Shown here: positions 16,574-26,094 of the stretch, piece after piece | How the letters are laid out: the number at the start of each line of letters is the position of its first letter | Numbering within the stretch: the stretch's first letter is position 1 | Assembly (NCBI GenBank): GCA_024123915.1 | Contig: CP099650.1 | Coordinates: 3,410,001 to 3,474,000, forward strand | Length of the DNA stretch: 64,000 bases | Origin: Oxalobacteraceae bacterium OTU3CAMAD1 | GTDB lineage: Bacteria > Pseudomonadota > Gammaproteobacteria > Burkholderiales > Burkholderiaceae_D | Direction: 5' to 3' | Position numbers and translations under genes: made by a program | The notes under the pieces: generated by a model | What the model saw: only the letters and a program-made list of their open reading frames with translations | Told to the model about the DNA's origin: nothing | Database searches by the model: none

Positions 16574-17452
16574 TCAATGCGCCGCGAGGGCCCGCAATAG
16601 CGCGGGCACCTCGCCGCTGATCTCGCGCGCCAGATACCCCAGCGGCCCATGCCGCAGCGACAGCTGCTCGCCGGCCATCGCGTGCAAGGCCACGCCCCAA
16701 GCCGCCGCCTGCTCCAGCGCCGCGCCACGCGCCGCCAGCCCCGCGATCAAGCCGGCCAGCACATCGCCCGACCCCGAAATCGCCAGCCCGGTATTGCCGC
16801 CCTCATGGCGCCAGCGCTTGCCCGCAGGGTCGACGATCGTCGTCACCGCGCCTTTCAGCGCCACCACCGCGCGCCAATTGCCTGCCGCCGCCTGCGCCGC
16901 CACCTCGGGCGCCGCCGCGATATCCTCTTTACTCTCCCCCGTCAGCCCGGCCAGCTCGCCCGCGTGGGGCGTCAGCAGCACCGGGCTATCGAAGCGGAAG
17001 CCGTCGCGCACCAGGCACATGGCGCCGGCATCCAATATCAGCGGCGCGTGCGCGCAATGCGGCAGCAACGCCCGCACCAGCAGCGCGCTGGCCGCCTCGT
17101 CCTGCATGCCCGGACCGATCAATACGGCGCTGGCGCGCTCGCATGCCTTGAACAGACTCGCGCATCCATCGGCCACCAGGCCGCCATCCGGCGTCTCGCC
17201 CAAGCCGATCACACGCGCCTCCGGCAGCGCCACGCCGAGCTGCGGCGCCACGCTGGCCGCCGTGGCGATGGTCAGCTTGCCCGCGCCCGCCCGCAGCGCG
17301 GCGGTCGCCGCCAACAACAACGCCCCCGGCATCTCGCGCGAGCCGGCGACGATCAGCACATGGCCGCGCACCTCCTTGTCGGCGTCCGCGCCCGGCATGG
17401 GCAGCTTCCAGTCCCGCAACGAACCCGCCGTAATGGTAATCTCGATGCTCAT
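16574..17452 (-). CDS. nnrD: ADP/ATP-dependent NAD(P)H-hydrate dehydratase
   Basis: A 292-residue member of the ribokinase-like carbohydrate-kinase family (YjeF C-terminal domain). It repairs hydrated NAD(P)H in a nucleotide-dependent reaction. Signatures include GHVLIVAGSREMPGA near the N-terminus, LLTPHAGE, and the catalytic NTGLAISGSGDVLAG in the C-terminal third. The usual partner epimerase domain (YjeF N-terminal, NnrE) is neither fused nor adjacent. The start overlaps the phosphatase stop by four bases (ATGA), making it the last gene of a coupled xth-phosphatase-nnrD operon. Confidence 0.92.
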   Translation of the reverse strand: MSIEITITAGSLRDWKLPMPGADADKEVRGHVLIVAGSREMPGALLLAATAALRAGAGKLTIATAASVAPQLGVALPEARVIGLGETPDGGLVADGCASLFKACERASAVLIGPGMQDEAASALLVRALLPHCAHAPLILDAGAMCLVRDGFRFDSPVLLTPHAGELAGLTGESKEDIAAAPEVAAQAAAGNWRAVVALKGAVTTIVDPAGKRWRHEGGNTGLAISGSGDVLAGLIAGLAARGAALEQAAAWGVALHAMAGEQLSLRHGPLGYLAREISGEVPALLRALAAH

Positions 17453-18219
17453 GATTTGGGGGCGGCCGGCATGTCCGGCTGGTGGGTGACCGGCGTGCCG
17501 GTGTCTTCCAGCGGCGCGACGAAGTTGGCCTGCACCAGCGCCAGCTTGCCGTGCTTGCCGGCCTTGGGGTCGAAGCGGTATTCGGTGATGCCGCAATTGG
17601 GCACGTCGCCCATGCGGTCGATCGCCAGGATGCCTTCCTCGTCGAGCCGCTCGAGCAGGTAACGGAAGCAGTTGACGATCACCTGGTGCGCGACGATCAG
17701 CACCCGCTCGCCCCGGTATTCGCGGCTGATGGTGTCGAGCGTGCTGCGCAGGCGCAGGATGACGTCGCACCAGCTTTCGCCGCCGGGTGGACGGAAATAG
17801 AATTTTCCCACGTGCTGGCGCTGCTCGGCCAGGTCCGGGTATTTGTCGCGGATGCCCAGCGGCGTGAGGCGGTCGAGGATGCCGAACTCCTTTTCGCGCA
17901 GGCGCTCGTCGGCGACCACGGTGCTCAGGTTCTCGCGGCCCAACTGATCGAGCACTGCGCTGGCCGTGGCGCGCGCGCGGATGTATGGCGAGAACAGCAC
18001 CACCGTCGGTTGGCCGTCCGGTCCGAGCGCGCGGAACCAGCCGCCCAGCGCCTGCGCCTGGCGTTCGCCCAACTGCGACAGCGGCACGTCGACGTCACGC
18101 TCGGCGATGTCGATCAAGAACTGCGACGCCGCTTCGGCGGCGTCGCGCGCGACGTTGCCGGCACTTTGGCCGTGGCGCACCAGCCAGATTTGGTCAGGCC
18201 ATTTTTGTTCGCGCTCCAT
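17449..18219 (-). CDS. Histidine phosphatase family protein
   Basis: A 256-residue phosphoglycerate-mutase-like phosphatase. The catalytic RHG motif is in WLVRHGQSAGN, the acidic segment is RLREKEFG, and the second catalytic histidine is in VLIVAHQ. These branch-one histidine phosphatases act through a phosphohistidine on diverse small phosphates, so the substrate cannot be read from the sequence. It is translationally coupled at both ends: its ATG shares one base with the xth stop (TGATG), and its stop overlaps nnrD (ATGA). Confidence 0.9.
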   Translation of the reverse strand: MEREQKWPDQIWLVRHGQSAGNVARDAAEAASQFLIDIAERDVDVPLSQLGERQAQALGGWFRALGPDGQPTVVLFSPYIRARATASAVLDQLGRENLSTVVADERLREKEFGILDRLTPLGIRDKYPDLAEQRQHVGKFYFRPPGGESWCDVILRLRSTLDTISREYRGERVLIVAHQVIVNCFRYLLERLDEEGILAIDRMGDVPNCGITEYRFDPKAGKHGKLALVQANFVAPLEDTGTPVTHQPDMPAAPKS

Positions 18220-19004
18220 CACTTGCCTCCGTCGATATCGAGCTCGATCCACACCGGCGCGTGGTCGCTGGGTTTTTCGCGCCCGCGCACGTCGCGGTCG
18301 ACGTCCGCCGCCTTCAGCGACGGCGCCAGGTCGGGGCTGAGCAGCAGGTGGTCGATGCGCAGCCCGGCATTGCGTCCGTAGGCGTTGCGGAAGTAGTCCC
18401 AGAACGTGTAGATCGTCTCGCCCGGATGCATGGTGCGCAGCGCGTCGGTCCAGCCCTGCGCCAGCAGCCGGTGGAAGGCTTCGCGGACCTCGGGCCGGAA
18501 CAGCGCGTCGTCGCCCCAGCGCTCCGGCTTGTAGACATCGAGTTCGGTGGGCATGACGTTGAAGTCGCCCGCGATCACCGTCGGCGTGCCGCTGTCGAGC
18601 AGGCGCGCCGAGTGCGTGATCAGCCGCTCGAACCATTTGAGCTTGTAGTCGAATTTGGGCCCGGGCGCCGGATTGCCGTTAGGGAGATACAGCCCGGCGA
18701 TCAGCACGCCGTTGACGACCGCTTCGATGTAGCGGCTTTGTTCGTCGTCCGGATCGCCCGGCAGGCCGCGCCCGACTTCGATCGGCGCCACGCCGCGCGC
18801 CAGGATGGCGACGCCGTTCCAGCTTTTCTGGCCGTGCCAGATGGCCTGGTAGCCGGCTTCGTTGATCGCCGCCTCGGGGAATTTTTCCTGCGGCGCTTTG
18901 AGCTCCTGCAGGCAGACGGCGTCCGGCTGCGTTTCGTGCAGCCATTGGAGCAGGGCGGGCAGGCGGCTGCCGATGCCGTTGACGTTGAAGGTGGCGATGC
19001 GCAT
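18219..19004 (-). CDS. xth: Exodeoxyribonuclease III
   Basis: A 261-residue AP endonuclease and 3'-5' exonuclease of base-excision repair. Catalytic motifs of the EEP family are present: FNVNGI (N7), LQELK with the metal-binding E34, the central GDFNVMP, and the terminal SDHAPVWIEL. ATG at 19004 begins MRIATFNVN and follows AAGGAGAT at proper spacing. It is the first gene of the coupled xth-phosphatase-nnrD operon; the functional link within that group is unclear. Confidence 0.95.
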   Translation of the reverse strand: MRIATFNVNGIGSRLPALLQWLHETQPDAVCLQELKAPQEKFPEAAINEAGYQAIWHGQKSWNGVAILARGVAPIEVGRGLPGDPDDEQSRYIEAVVNGVLIAGLYLPNGNPAPGPKFDYKLKWFERLITHSARLLDSGTPTVIAGDFNVMPTELDVYKPERWGDDALFRPEVREAFHRLLAQGWTDALRTMHPGETIYTFWDYFRNAYGRNAGLRIDHLLLSPDLAPSLKAADVDRDVRGREKPSDHAPVWIELDIDGGK

Positions 19005-19027
19005 GGATCTCCTTGTGTTTTGTTTGG

Positions 19028-19489
19028 CTACTCGTCGTGGAGGACGGTGATCTGGCCGTTCGCCTCCAGGAATATGCATTTCATTTTATCCTGCGAGCAG
19101 TTGGCCTCGCGCAGCGCCTGGTCGACGTCGCCCCTGGCCACGTGGTTGCGCCGCATGGCGTCCTCGAACACCTTGCCGTCACGCCCCAGCAGCACCGCTT
19201 CGCCGTCGATGATGGCGGCGATTTTCTCGCTGCGCGAGGTGGCAACCGCGATCACTACATTCAGCACGATCAAGGTCAGCGCCAGGATCAGGGCGCCGGG
19301 TACCGAGTCGTCGCCGCCGGACAGCGAGGACGATACCGCCTCGCTTAGCAGCATGACGACCAGCAGGTCGAACGGCGTGAACTGGCCCACCGTGCGCTTG
19401 CCGGAAAAACGCATCATGACCAGCAACGCGATATACACGATACTTGCGCGCAAGACGAATTCCCACCACGGCAATTCCATGTCGAACAT
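19028..19489 (-). CDS. DUF421-family membrane protein (YetF-like)
   Basis: A 153-residue protein with membrane segments near residues 10-27, 40-58 and 65-85, then a small soluble domain (about 90-150). The family pattern MMRFSGKRTVGQFTPFDLLV and the later GKVFEDAMRR fit DUF421/YetF proteins, whose function is not established. At 153 residues it is shorter than the typical 200 or more. It ends 23 bases before xth on the same strand and may share transcription with it. Confidence 0.82.
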   Translation of the reverse strand: MFDMELPWWEFVLRASIVYIALLVMMRFSGKRTVGQFTPFDLLVVMLLSEAVSSSLSGGDDSVPGALILALTLIVLNVVIAVATSRSEKIAAIIDGEAVLLGRDGKVFEDAMRRNHVARGDVDQALREANCSQDKMKCIFLEANGQITVLHDE

Positions 19490-19534
19490 GCTTTTCTCCC
19501 GTACGATTTTTCTTGCGATTTCATTGCATTATAT

Positions 19535-19562
19535 GCAGCGCGCCACTGGCATGGCGCGCTGC
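19535..19562. repeat. Perfect 11-bp inverted repeat
   Basis: GCAGCGCGCCA (19535-19545) and TGGCGCGCTGC (19552-19562) surround the loop CTGGCA. It lies in the divergent gap between the DUF421 gene (minus) and a small membrane protein (plus). A degenerate palindrome (CATAGGGT...CCATATG) follows near 19600-19626. No T run follows, so it is probably a repeat element or operator rather than a terminator. Confidence 0.5.
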
Positions 19563-19633
19563 TGCCGAGTCAAATCGCTGCGGCGGTGAACCAGCGCACA
19601 TAGGGTGGGGCGACGAACCCATATGCTGTGAGC

Positions 19634-19885
19634 ATGCCCGATTGGATCGATTTCTTGCAGTGGCCTGCGATGGCGGTGACGGTGCTCGCCGCGTGGCTGG
19701 TCGCGTCCACCCAACACACCCGACGCAAGGTAGGGTTCTGGTGTTTTCTCGCCAGCAATGTGCTGTGGGTGGTGTGGGGCTTGCATGACGAGGCCTACGC
19801 GTTGATCGCGCTTCAGCTGTGCCTGGTCGCCACGAATATTCGCGGCGCGTTCAAGAACGAAGACAAGCCGCCGGAAGAAAAATAA
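19634..19885 (+). CDS. Small membrane protein of unknown function
   Basis: An 83-residue protein with three hydrophobic stretches (about 8-22, 32-46 and 52-66), aromatic-rich and followed by a charged tail, NEDKPPEEK. ATG at 19634 is chosen; GTG at 19628 is also in frame, and neither has a strong ribosome site. I recognise no named family. Coding character is supported by the coherent membrane topology and the clean end 34 bases before a convergent gene. Confidence 0.75.
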   Translation: MPDWIDFLQWPAMAVTVLAAWLVASTQHTRRKVGFWCFLASNVLWVVWGLHDEAYALIALQLCLVATNIRGAFKNEDKPPEEK

Positions 19886-19918
19886 GCGCGATCACAAGCG
19901 ACTGTGTGTATGCGGGCG

Positions 19919-20344
19919 CTACTTGGCGGCGGTCGCCAGCGGCTTGCCCTTGTCGACCACGAACACGCCCACCAGCTTGAGCGTGCCCGGGCCGGCGTTG
20001 ACGGCGTCGTGGACGGTGCCGGCCGGGATGATGTACGACTCGCCGGCCTTGATGCGGCGCGGGTCTTCGCCGTCGACGATCAAATCCGCTTCGCCCTCCA
20101 GTACATAGCCGATTTCATCGCCCGGGTGCGAGTGGCGTCCGGCCGTCGCGCCCTTGTCCAGCTCCACGCGGGCGACGACGGCCTCGCGCCCCGGCACCGA
20201 GACCTCGCCTTTTTGAATCACCGTGCGGCGGATGGCCGACGATTGCGCCAGCGCGGTCGCCGTCACGGCGCTGGCGGCCAGCAGCAATATCGGCAGGACC
20301 AAGCGGATTTTCGGGTAGGGGCGGGGAAGCGGCTGCTGTCTCAT
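19919..20344 (-). CDS. Exported cupin-domain protein
   Basis: A 141-residue protein with a signal peptide or anchor (about 10-32, ending near ALAQ) and one small cupin barrel. The first cupin motif appears as HSHPGDEIGYVLEGEADLIVDGE and the second as AGTVHDAVN. The two histidines, glutamate and later histidine can bind a metal. ATG at 20344 follows AAAGGA. Catalytic or sensory roles are both possible for this superfamily. Periplasmic location is inferred from the N-terminus. Confidence 0.88.
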   Translation of the reverse strand: MRQQPLPRPYPKIRLVLPILLLAASAVTATALAQSSAIRRTVIQKGEVSVPGREAVVARVELDKGATAGRHSHPGDEIGYVLEGEADLIVDGEDPRRIKAGESYIIPAGTVHDAVNAGPGTLKLVGVFVVDKGKPLATAAK

Positions 20345-20399
20345 GGCGTATCCTTTCTGTGATGGATTGGACCTCGGAGCGCGGGAGCGCCGTTCGATT

Positions 20400-20738
20400 C
20401 TACGCCTGTCCGCGACGTCCCAGCCAGTAAGCGTCGGCAACCGATCCGATCCAGCACAACAGGATCACCAGCGAGGCGGCGTTGGTGGCCGGATTGTCAA
20501 CGCCGGAGGCGTGGATGCGCGCGATGATCTCGAACGGATCGATGGCCAGCTTGCCGCTGTTAATCTCGTCGACAAGTTTGTAGGCCAATTCGAGCGTGGT
20601 GCGCAGCAGGAAGCCGATCGCCAGCAGCGCCGGCACGATGAACAGGCAGCCGCGCAGCGGCCGTTTCAACACCAGATGGCCGAGGCCGGGAAAGATCAGC
20701 GCCGACACCAGGGCCGCCTTGGTAGTGGATTTCATCAT
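20400..20738 (-). CDS. Small membrane protein, unknown function
   Basis: A 112-residue protein starting MMKSTTKAALVSALIFPGLGHLVLKR, a pattern seen in short membrane proteins of the TM2-like or DUF5683-like kind. Hydrophobic segments lie near residues 8-22, 30-50 and 88-104, with a hydrophilic segment between. Adjacent ATG codons at 20738 and 20735 are both possible. It is on the same strand as the cupin gene, 55 bases upstream of it. I cannot assign a function. Confidence 0.78.
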   Translation of the reverse strand: MMKSTTKAALVSALIFPGLGHLVLKRPLRGCLFIVPALLAIGFLLRTTLELAYKLVDEINSGKLAIDPFEIIARIHASGVDNPATNAASLVILLCWIGSVADAYWLGRRGQA

Positions 20739-20862
20739 GCGTGCTTGGTTCCGTTCCTTGTGGCTGTTGTTTATTGGTAGGGCTGGCGCCAAGTTGAGAC
20801 AACGCAAGATTGCGTGGGGGTACGAGGCGTAGATTACAGCATGTTACCTGCGGGGGAAAATC

Positions 20863-21312
20863 ATGCGCGCCATATTCGGAATCGTCACATTGCTAAGCTG
20901 TCTATCGGTCAACGTCGCTGCCAACGCCGAGCCCGGCGAGAAGGATGCCGTCGCACTGGCCGAGAAGGGCGCGCTGTTCATCAAAACCTACGGCAAAGCG
21001 GAGATGATCGCCCGCATCAACCGCAAGGACCCGCTGTTCAACCAGGGCGCGCTCTATCTGGCGATGCGCGACATGCGCGGCATCACCATCGCCCATCCCA
21101 CCACGGCGTTGATCGGCAAGGATTTCCTCGACGTGCCGGACGCCGACGGCAAGGCCTTCCGCCACGAGATGGTGGCCGTGGCCAAAGGCAGCGGCAAAGG
21201 GTGGGTCGACTACAAATTCCGTAATCCCGCAACCGGCAAGGTCGCGCCCAAGAGCACCTACGTGCTGCGGGTGGACGACGTGGCGCTGGAAGCCGGCATC
21301 TACAAACACTGA
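20863..21312 (+). CDS. Secreted Cache-like sensor domain protein
   Basis: A 149-residue protein consisting of a signal peptide (about 1-22, ending VAANA) and one domain resembling a single Cache module (LFIKTYGKAEMIARIN; YLAMRDMRGITIAHP; GWVDYKFRNPATGKV). Cache domains bind small ligands outside the cell, usually as part of chemoreceptors or kinases. This one has no membrane or signalling part and would be free in the periplasm. It sits 12 bases before a chemoreceptor gene and is probably co-transcribed, suggesting it delivers a ligand signal to that receptor. Confidence 0.88.
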   Translation: MRAIFGIVTLLSCLSVNVAANAEPGEKDAVALAEKGALFIKTYGKAEMIARINRKDPLFNQGALYLAMRDMRGITIAHPTTALIGKDFLDVPDADGKAFRHEMVAVAKGSGKGWVDYKFRNPATGKVAPKSTYVLRVDDVALEAGIYKH

Positions 21313-21324
21313 CCGGTCAATGTC

Positions 21325-22953
21325 ATGCTCAGCAAACTTCGTATAGGTCCAAAACTGTTGTTGGCGCCCGGTGTGGTGCTGATCCTGCTGATTTGCCTGT
21401 CGGCCGGGGCCTACCTTGGCATGGTGCGGCAAAACGCCTCGCTTGAGAACATGGTGCAGCAGCGCGCGGTGCGCCTGAAGGCGACCGCCGACCTGGTGGC
21501 CGGCGCCAACCGCGCGCATACCGAAATCTACCAGCTGCTCACCTGGATCAACGCCAGCTTCGCGCCGCCGCGCATCGACGCGCTGGTGCGCGACATCCAC
21601 ACCCGCCACGCGGCGCTGGACCGCCAGTTCGCGCAGCTGGAAATGGTGACCCAATCGAGTCCCGCCGAGCGCCGCTTCGTGGTGCAATCGCAGGCCGCGC
21701 ACGCGCAGTATGTGAAGGCCATCGCCGACGTGATCGAGCTGGGAATGGCCGATCATTCGATGGCCGCCAACGCCATGTTCAAGGCCGAGCGGGCGTTCGA
21801 CGTGGTGTCGCAGCGGCTCGAGGAGCTGTCCAAGCTCGAACAGTCGCTCAGCGAACGCGCCTTCACGGAGGCGGAGGCGGAGTTCACCAGCGTGTCGGTC
21901 TGGATGCCGATCATGGTAGCGATATCAATTATCTTGTCGCTATTGGTCACGATGGCGGTGCGTAACGCGTTGCTGAGGGAGGTGCGCGAGATCGGCGCGG
22001 CGGCGATCGATCTGGCCGAGGGCAACCTGACGGTCAAGAACCGCGTCTACGGCAGGGACGAAATCTCCGAGACCTCGCGTGCGCTCGACACCAGCATCCG
22101 CAACCTGAACACCACGCTCAAGACGATCCTGGCGTCCGCCGAGTCGATGGACTCCGCCTCGCGCTCCGTGGTCCAAGGCAGCGTCGATCTGACCCAGCGC
22201 GCCGAAAGGCAGGCCAGCTCGCTGGGGGAGACCAGCGGCGCGATGCGTGAGCTCAGCTCCACGGTCGCGCAGACGGCGAACAACGCCCAACTGGCCAATC
22301 AACTGGTGCGCTGCGCCACCAACTTCGCGGTGCGCGGCGGCAGCGTGGTGCAGCGCCTGGTGGTGACGATGGCGTCGATACGCGGCAGCTCGCGCAAGGT
22401 GGTCGACATCGTCGGCGTCATCGACGGGCTGGCGTTCCAGACCAATCTGGTGGCGCTGAACGCGGCGGTGGAGGCGGCGCGGGCCGGCGCCCAGGGCGAA
22501 GCGTTCGCCCAGGTGGCCAGCGAGGTGCTGACCCTGGCGCAGCGCTCGGCGACGGCTGCGCACGAGATCAAGGCCTTGATCGCCGAGTCGGTGGCCGAGA
22601 TCGAGGGCGGCGCGCGCTCGGTCGAGGAGGCCGGCGACAGCATGGCGGAAATCGTCGCCTCGGTGCAGCAGGTGGGCGACATCATCGGCCAGATCAGCGC
22701 GGCCAGCGCCGAACAGGCCGAGGGACTGCAGGGCGCGCACATGGCGATCCTGGAGATGGACCAGGTGACGCAGCAGAATCTGGCGCTGGTGCGCCAGGCC
22801 GCAGCGGCGTCCACCGGGTTGCAGCGGCAGGCGCTCAATCTGTCGGAGGCGGTGGCGATGTTCAAGCTGGAAGAAGGACAGGAGCCAAACGTCCCCCAGC
22901 AACCGGGCTCGCCGCGGGTAGTGCGCCTGCGGCTGGCATCGATTAGGACTTGA
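21325..22953 (+). CDS. Methyl-accepting chemotaxis protein with divergent tip
   Basis: A 542-residue chemoreceptor: membrane helix (about 10-32), helical ligand-binding region of four-helix-bundle type (about 33-190), second membrane helix (about 193-213), HAMP (about 214-270), and a long cytoplasmic hairpin. The hairpin tip reads [20 protein letters not shown]. It then departs from the near-universal [18 protein letters not shown] form, reading GEAFAQVASEVLTLAQRS. There is no C-terminal pentapeptide for CheR/CheB docking. It follows the secreted Cache protein by 12 bases and is followed by family A repeats. Confidence 0.93.
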   Translation: MLSKLRIGPKLLLAPGVVLILLICLSAGAYLGMVRQNASLENMVQQRAVRLKATADLVAGANRAHTEIYQLLTWINASFAPPRIDALVRDIHTRHAALDRQFAQLEMVTQSSPAERRFVVQSQAAHAQYVKAIADVIELGMADHSMAANAMFKAERAFDVVSQRLEELSKLEQSLSERAFTEAEAEFTSVSVWMPIMVAISIILSLLVTMAVRNALLREVREIGAAAIDLAEGNLTVKNRVYGRDEISETSRALDTSIRNLNTTLKTILASAESMDSASRSVVQGSVDLTQRAERQASSLGETSGAMRELSSTVAQTANNAQLANQLVRCATNFAVRGGSVVQRLVVTMASIRGSSRKVVDIVGVIDGLAFQTNLVALNAAVEAARAGAQGEAFAQVASEVLTLAQRSATAAHEIKALIAESVAEIEGGARSVEEAGDSMAEIVASVQQVGDIIGQISAASAEQAEGLQGAHMAILEMDQVTQQNLALVRQAAAASTGLQRQALNLSEAVAMFKLEEGQEPNVPQQPGSPRVVRLRLASIRT

Positions 22954-22980
22954 GCGCACTCGTAGGCTGTCGGCGGCTCG

Positions 22981-23154
22981 TGGCGGATTACGCGCTACGC
23001 GCTAATCCGCCCTACGTGTTTTATCGCTTCCCACGCGCTTTGGCCGATGATAAGTTCTGAAACACGTTGGGCGGATTAGCGAAGCGTAATCCGCCATGCA
23101 GGCGCCGCCGACGGCTCCTGGCCGATTACGCGCTACGCGCTAATCCGCCCTACA
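22981..23154. repeat. REP/BIME-like repeats, family A, copy 3 (compound)
   Basis: Three related arms are present: 22981-23018 (GGCGGATTACGCGCTACGCG to CCCTACGTG), 23063-23097 (opening ACGTTGGGCGGATTAGCG) and 23120-23154 (ending TAATCCGCCCTACA). The latter two form a head-to-head pair; the first is a solo arm. The array lies between the convergent chemoreceptor and gcvP genes, ending two bases before the gcvP stop codon, so it probably forms the 3' end of the gcv transcript. Confidence 0.82.
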
Positions 23155-23156
23155 AG

Positions 23157-26051
23157 TTACTCGTAGTCGCTCATCGGCGCGCAGCCGCAGAACAGGTTAC
23201 GGTCGCCGTAGACGTTGTCGGCGCGGCCAACCGGCGGCCAGTACTTCTGCTTGCGCAGCGACGGCACAGGGTAGGCCGCCACTTCGCGGCTGTACTTGTG
23301 CTCCCACTTGTCGGCGGTCAGCACCTCGGCGGTGTGCGGCGCGAACTTCAACGGATTATCCAGCTTGTCGAATTCGCCGCTTTCCACTTTGGCGATCTCG
23401 CCACGGATGGCGATCATGGCGTCGATGAAGCGGTCCATCTCGGCCTTCGATTCGCTCTCGGTCGGCTCGATCATCAAGGTGCCGGGCACCGGGAAGCTCA
23501 TGGTCGGCGCGTGGAAGCCGAAGTCCATCAGGCGCTTGGCGACGTCCTCGTTGCTGATGCCGGTGGCGTCCTGCAGCTGGCGCAGGTCGATGATGCACTC
23601 GTGCGCCACCAGGCCGTCGTGGCCCGAGTACAGCACCGGGTAGTGCGGCGACAGGCGGCGCGCGATGTAGTTGGCGCTCAGGATCGCGGTTTCGGTCGCG
23701 GCGGTCAGGCCTTCGGCGCCCATCATCGCGATGTACATCCACGAAATCGGCAGGATGCTGGCCGAGCCGTATGGCGCGGCGCTGACCGCACCGATGCCGG
23801 CGTTGTCGCGGATATAGCCGTTCGAACGCTGGTTCGGCAGGAACTTGGCCAGGTGCGCGCCGACGCCGATCGGGCCGACGCCGGGACCGCCGCCGCCGTG
23901 CGGAATGCAGAAGGTCTTGTGCAGGTTCAGGTGCGAGACGTCGCCGCCGAAGGCGCCCGGCGCGGCCACGCCGACCAGCGCGTTCATGTTGGCGCCGTCG
24001 ATGTAGACCTGGCCGCCGTGCGAGTGGATGATCTCGCACAGTTCCTGGATGCCTTCCTCGAACACGCCGTGGGTCGAAGGGTAGGTCACCATGACGGCGG
24101 CCAGGTTCTTCGAGTGCAGTTCGGCCTTGGCTTTCAAATCGGCCAGGTCGACGTTGCCGTTGGCGTCGCAGGCGGTGACCACCACCTGCATGCCGACCAT
24201 GTTGGCCGATGCCGGGTTGGTGCCGTGCGCCGACGATGGAATCAGGCAGATGTTGCGATGGCCTTCGCCACGCGACTGGTGGTAGGCCTGGATCACCAGC
24301 AGACCGGCGTACTCGCCCTGCGAGCCGGCGTTCGGCTGCAGCGAGATGGCGGCGTAGCCGGTCACCGCGCACAGCATCTCTTCCAGTTGCGCGATCATTT
24401 CGCGGTAGCCGATGGTCTGGCTGTCCGGCGCGAACGGGTGGATATTGGAGAACTCGGGCCAGGTGACCGGGATCATCTCGCTGGTGGCGTTCAGCTTCAT
24501 GGTGCACGAACCCAGCGGGATCATGGTGCGGTCCAGCGCCAGGTCCTTGTCCGCCAGGCTGCGCAGGTAGCGCAGCATCTCGGTTTCGGAGTGGTAGCGG
24601 TTGAAGACCGGGTGCGTCAGGTACTCGCTCGAACGCGCCAGCGATGCCGGGAACGATTCGGCGACCGCCGCTTCGACGGCGTCGAAGGCCGGGCCGTGGG
24701 CCGGGCCGCCTACCGGATGCGCGAACACGGTCCACAGCAGCGCGATGTCTTCGCGCGTGGTGGTCTCGTCGAGCGAGACGCCGACGTGCGAGGCGTCGAT
24801 CACGCGCAGGTTGACGCCGTGCGAGTGGGCCGACGCGTGCAGCTGTTCGGCGTTGGCGACGGCGACGGTCAGCGTGTCGAAGAAGGTATCGTTGGTGACG
24901 GTGTAGCCGAGCGTCTTCAGGTTGGCCGCCAGCACGCCGGTGTAGCGGTGCACGCGCTGGGCGATCTGCAGCAAGCCTTTAGGACCGTGGTAGACGGCGT
25001 ACATCGACGCCATCACCGCCAGCAGCACCTGCGCGGTGCAGATGTTGGAGGTGGCTTTTTCGCGGCGGATGTGCTGCTCGCGGGTTTGCAGCGCCAGGCG
25101 GTAGGCCTTGTTGCCTTGTGCGTCGATGGTGACGCCGACCAGGCGGCCGGACATGCTGCGTTTGAATTCGTCGCGGGTCGACAGGTAACCGGCGTGCGGG
25201 CCGCCGAAGCCCAGCGGTACGCCGAAGCGCTGGCTGTTGCCGACGACGACGTCCGCGCCCCATTCGCCCGGTGGCGTGAGCATGGTCAGTGCCAGCAGGT
25301 CGGCGGCGACGACAATCATTGCACCCTTGGCCTTGACCGCCTCGACGTCGGCCTTGTAGTCGCGCACCACGCCGTTGACGCCGGGGTACTGCAGCAGCAC
25401 GCCGAAGGCTTCGCCGATGCCGGACAATTCAGCCGGGTGGAAGCTCTTGACTTCGATGCCCAACGGCTTGGCGCGGGTCTCGACCACTTCGCGCGTTTGC
25501 GGCAGCACGTCGTCGGCGACGTAGAACACGTTCGACTTGGACTTGCCCACGCGCTGGATCAACGTCATCGCTTCGGCGGCCGCGGTGCCTTCGTCGAGCA
25601 TCGAGGCGTTGGCGATGCCCATGCCGGTCAGGTCGGTGACGGTTTGCTGGAAGTTCAGGATCGCTTCCAGGCGGCCTTGCGAGATCTCCGGCTGATACGG
25701 CGTGTACGCGGTGTACCAGGCCGGGTTTTCGAAGATGTTACGCAGCACCACGCCCGGGGTCAGCGTGTTGTAGTAGCCCTGGCCGATCATGGACTTCAGG
25801 ACCTTGTTCTTGCCGGCGATTTTTTTCAGCTTGTTCAGCGCTTCCTGCTCCGGCATCGGCTGCGTGTACGCGCCCAGCGGCAGGGTGGCCTTGTTGCGGA
25901 TGTTGGCAGGGACGATGGTGTCGATCAGGGCGGCGCGCGAGGCGTAGCCGAGGACCGCCAGCATGGCTTCCTGTTCTGCGGCGTCAGGGCCGATATGGCG
26001 TGCGATGAAAGCGTCGCGGGCTTCGAGTTGGGTCAGGCTGGAGCGGGTCAT
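23157..26051 (-). CDS. gcvP: Glycine dehydrogenase (decarboxylating), P protein
   Basis: A 964-residue single-chain P protein that decarboxylates glycine with pyridoxal phosphate and passes the aminomethyl group to lipoyl-GcvH. The N-terminus has [17 protein letters not shown]. The cofactor lysine lies in [20 protein letters not shown] within the C-terminal half. Length matches the usual 950-970. It is the third gene of gcvT-gcvH-gcvP. A family B hairpin lies between gcvH and this gene, which may set P-protein levels relative to H. Confidence 0.98.
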   Translation of the reverse strand: MTRSSLTQLEARDAFIARHIGPDAAEQEAMLAVLGYASRAALIDTIVPANIRNKATLPLGAYTQPMPEQEALNKLKKIAGKNKVLKSMIGQGYYNTLTPGVVLRNIFENPAWYTAYTPYQPEISQGRLEAILNFQQTVTDLTGMGIANASMLDEGTAAAEAMTLIQRVGKSKSNVFYVADDVLPQTREVVETRAKPLGIEVKSFHPAELSGIGEAFGVLLQYPGVNGVVRDYKADVEAVKAKGAMIVVAADLLALTMLTPPGEWGADVVVGNSQRFGVPLGFGGPHAGYLSTRDEFKRSMSGRLVGVTIDAQGNKAYRLALQTREQHIRREKATSNICTAQVLLAVMASMYAVYHGPKGLLQIAQRVHRYTGVLAANLKTLGYTVTNDTFFDTLTVAVANAEQLHASAHSHGVNLRVIDASHVGVSLDETTTREDIALLWTVFAHPVGGPAHGPAFDAVEAAVAESFPASLARSSEYLTHPVFNRYHSETEMLRYLRSLADKDLALDRTMIPLGSCTMKLNATSEMIPVTWPEFSNIHPFAPDSQTIGYREMIAQLEEMLCAVTGYAAISLQPNAGSQGEYAGLLVIQAYHQSRGEGHRNICLIPSSAHGTNPASANMVGMQVVVTACDANGNVDLADLKAKAELHSKNLAAVMVTYPSTHGVFEEGIQELCEIIHSHGGQVYIDGANMNALVGVAAPGAFGGDVSHLNLHKTFCIPHGGGGPGVGPIGVGAHLAKFLPNQRSNGYIRDNAGIGAVSAAPYGSASILPISWMYIAMMGAEGLTAATETAILSANYIARRLSPHYPVLYSGHDGLVAHECIIDLRQLQDATGISNEDVAKRLMDFGFHAPTMSFPVPGTLMIEPTESESKAEMDRFIDAMIAIRGEIAKVESGEFDKLDNPLKFAPHTAEVLTADKWEHKYSREVAAYPVPSLRKQKYWPPVGRADNVYGDRNLFCGCAPMSDYE

Positions 26052-26094
26052 GATTTGTCAGGGCCAAATAAGAGGGTAACCCCAAGCCAAACCT

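Noticed and set aside
19600..19626. Possible family A repeat copy near 19.6 kb
   Set aside because: CATAGGGTGGGGCGACGAACCC shares only a few bases with the family A arm and lacks the GGCGGATTA core. Kept only as a degenerate palindrome.
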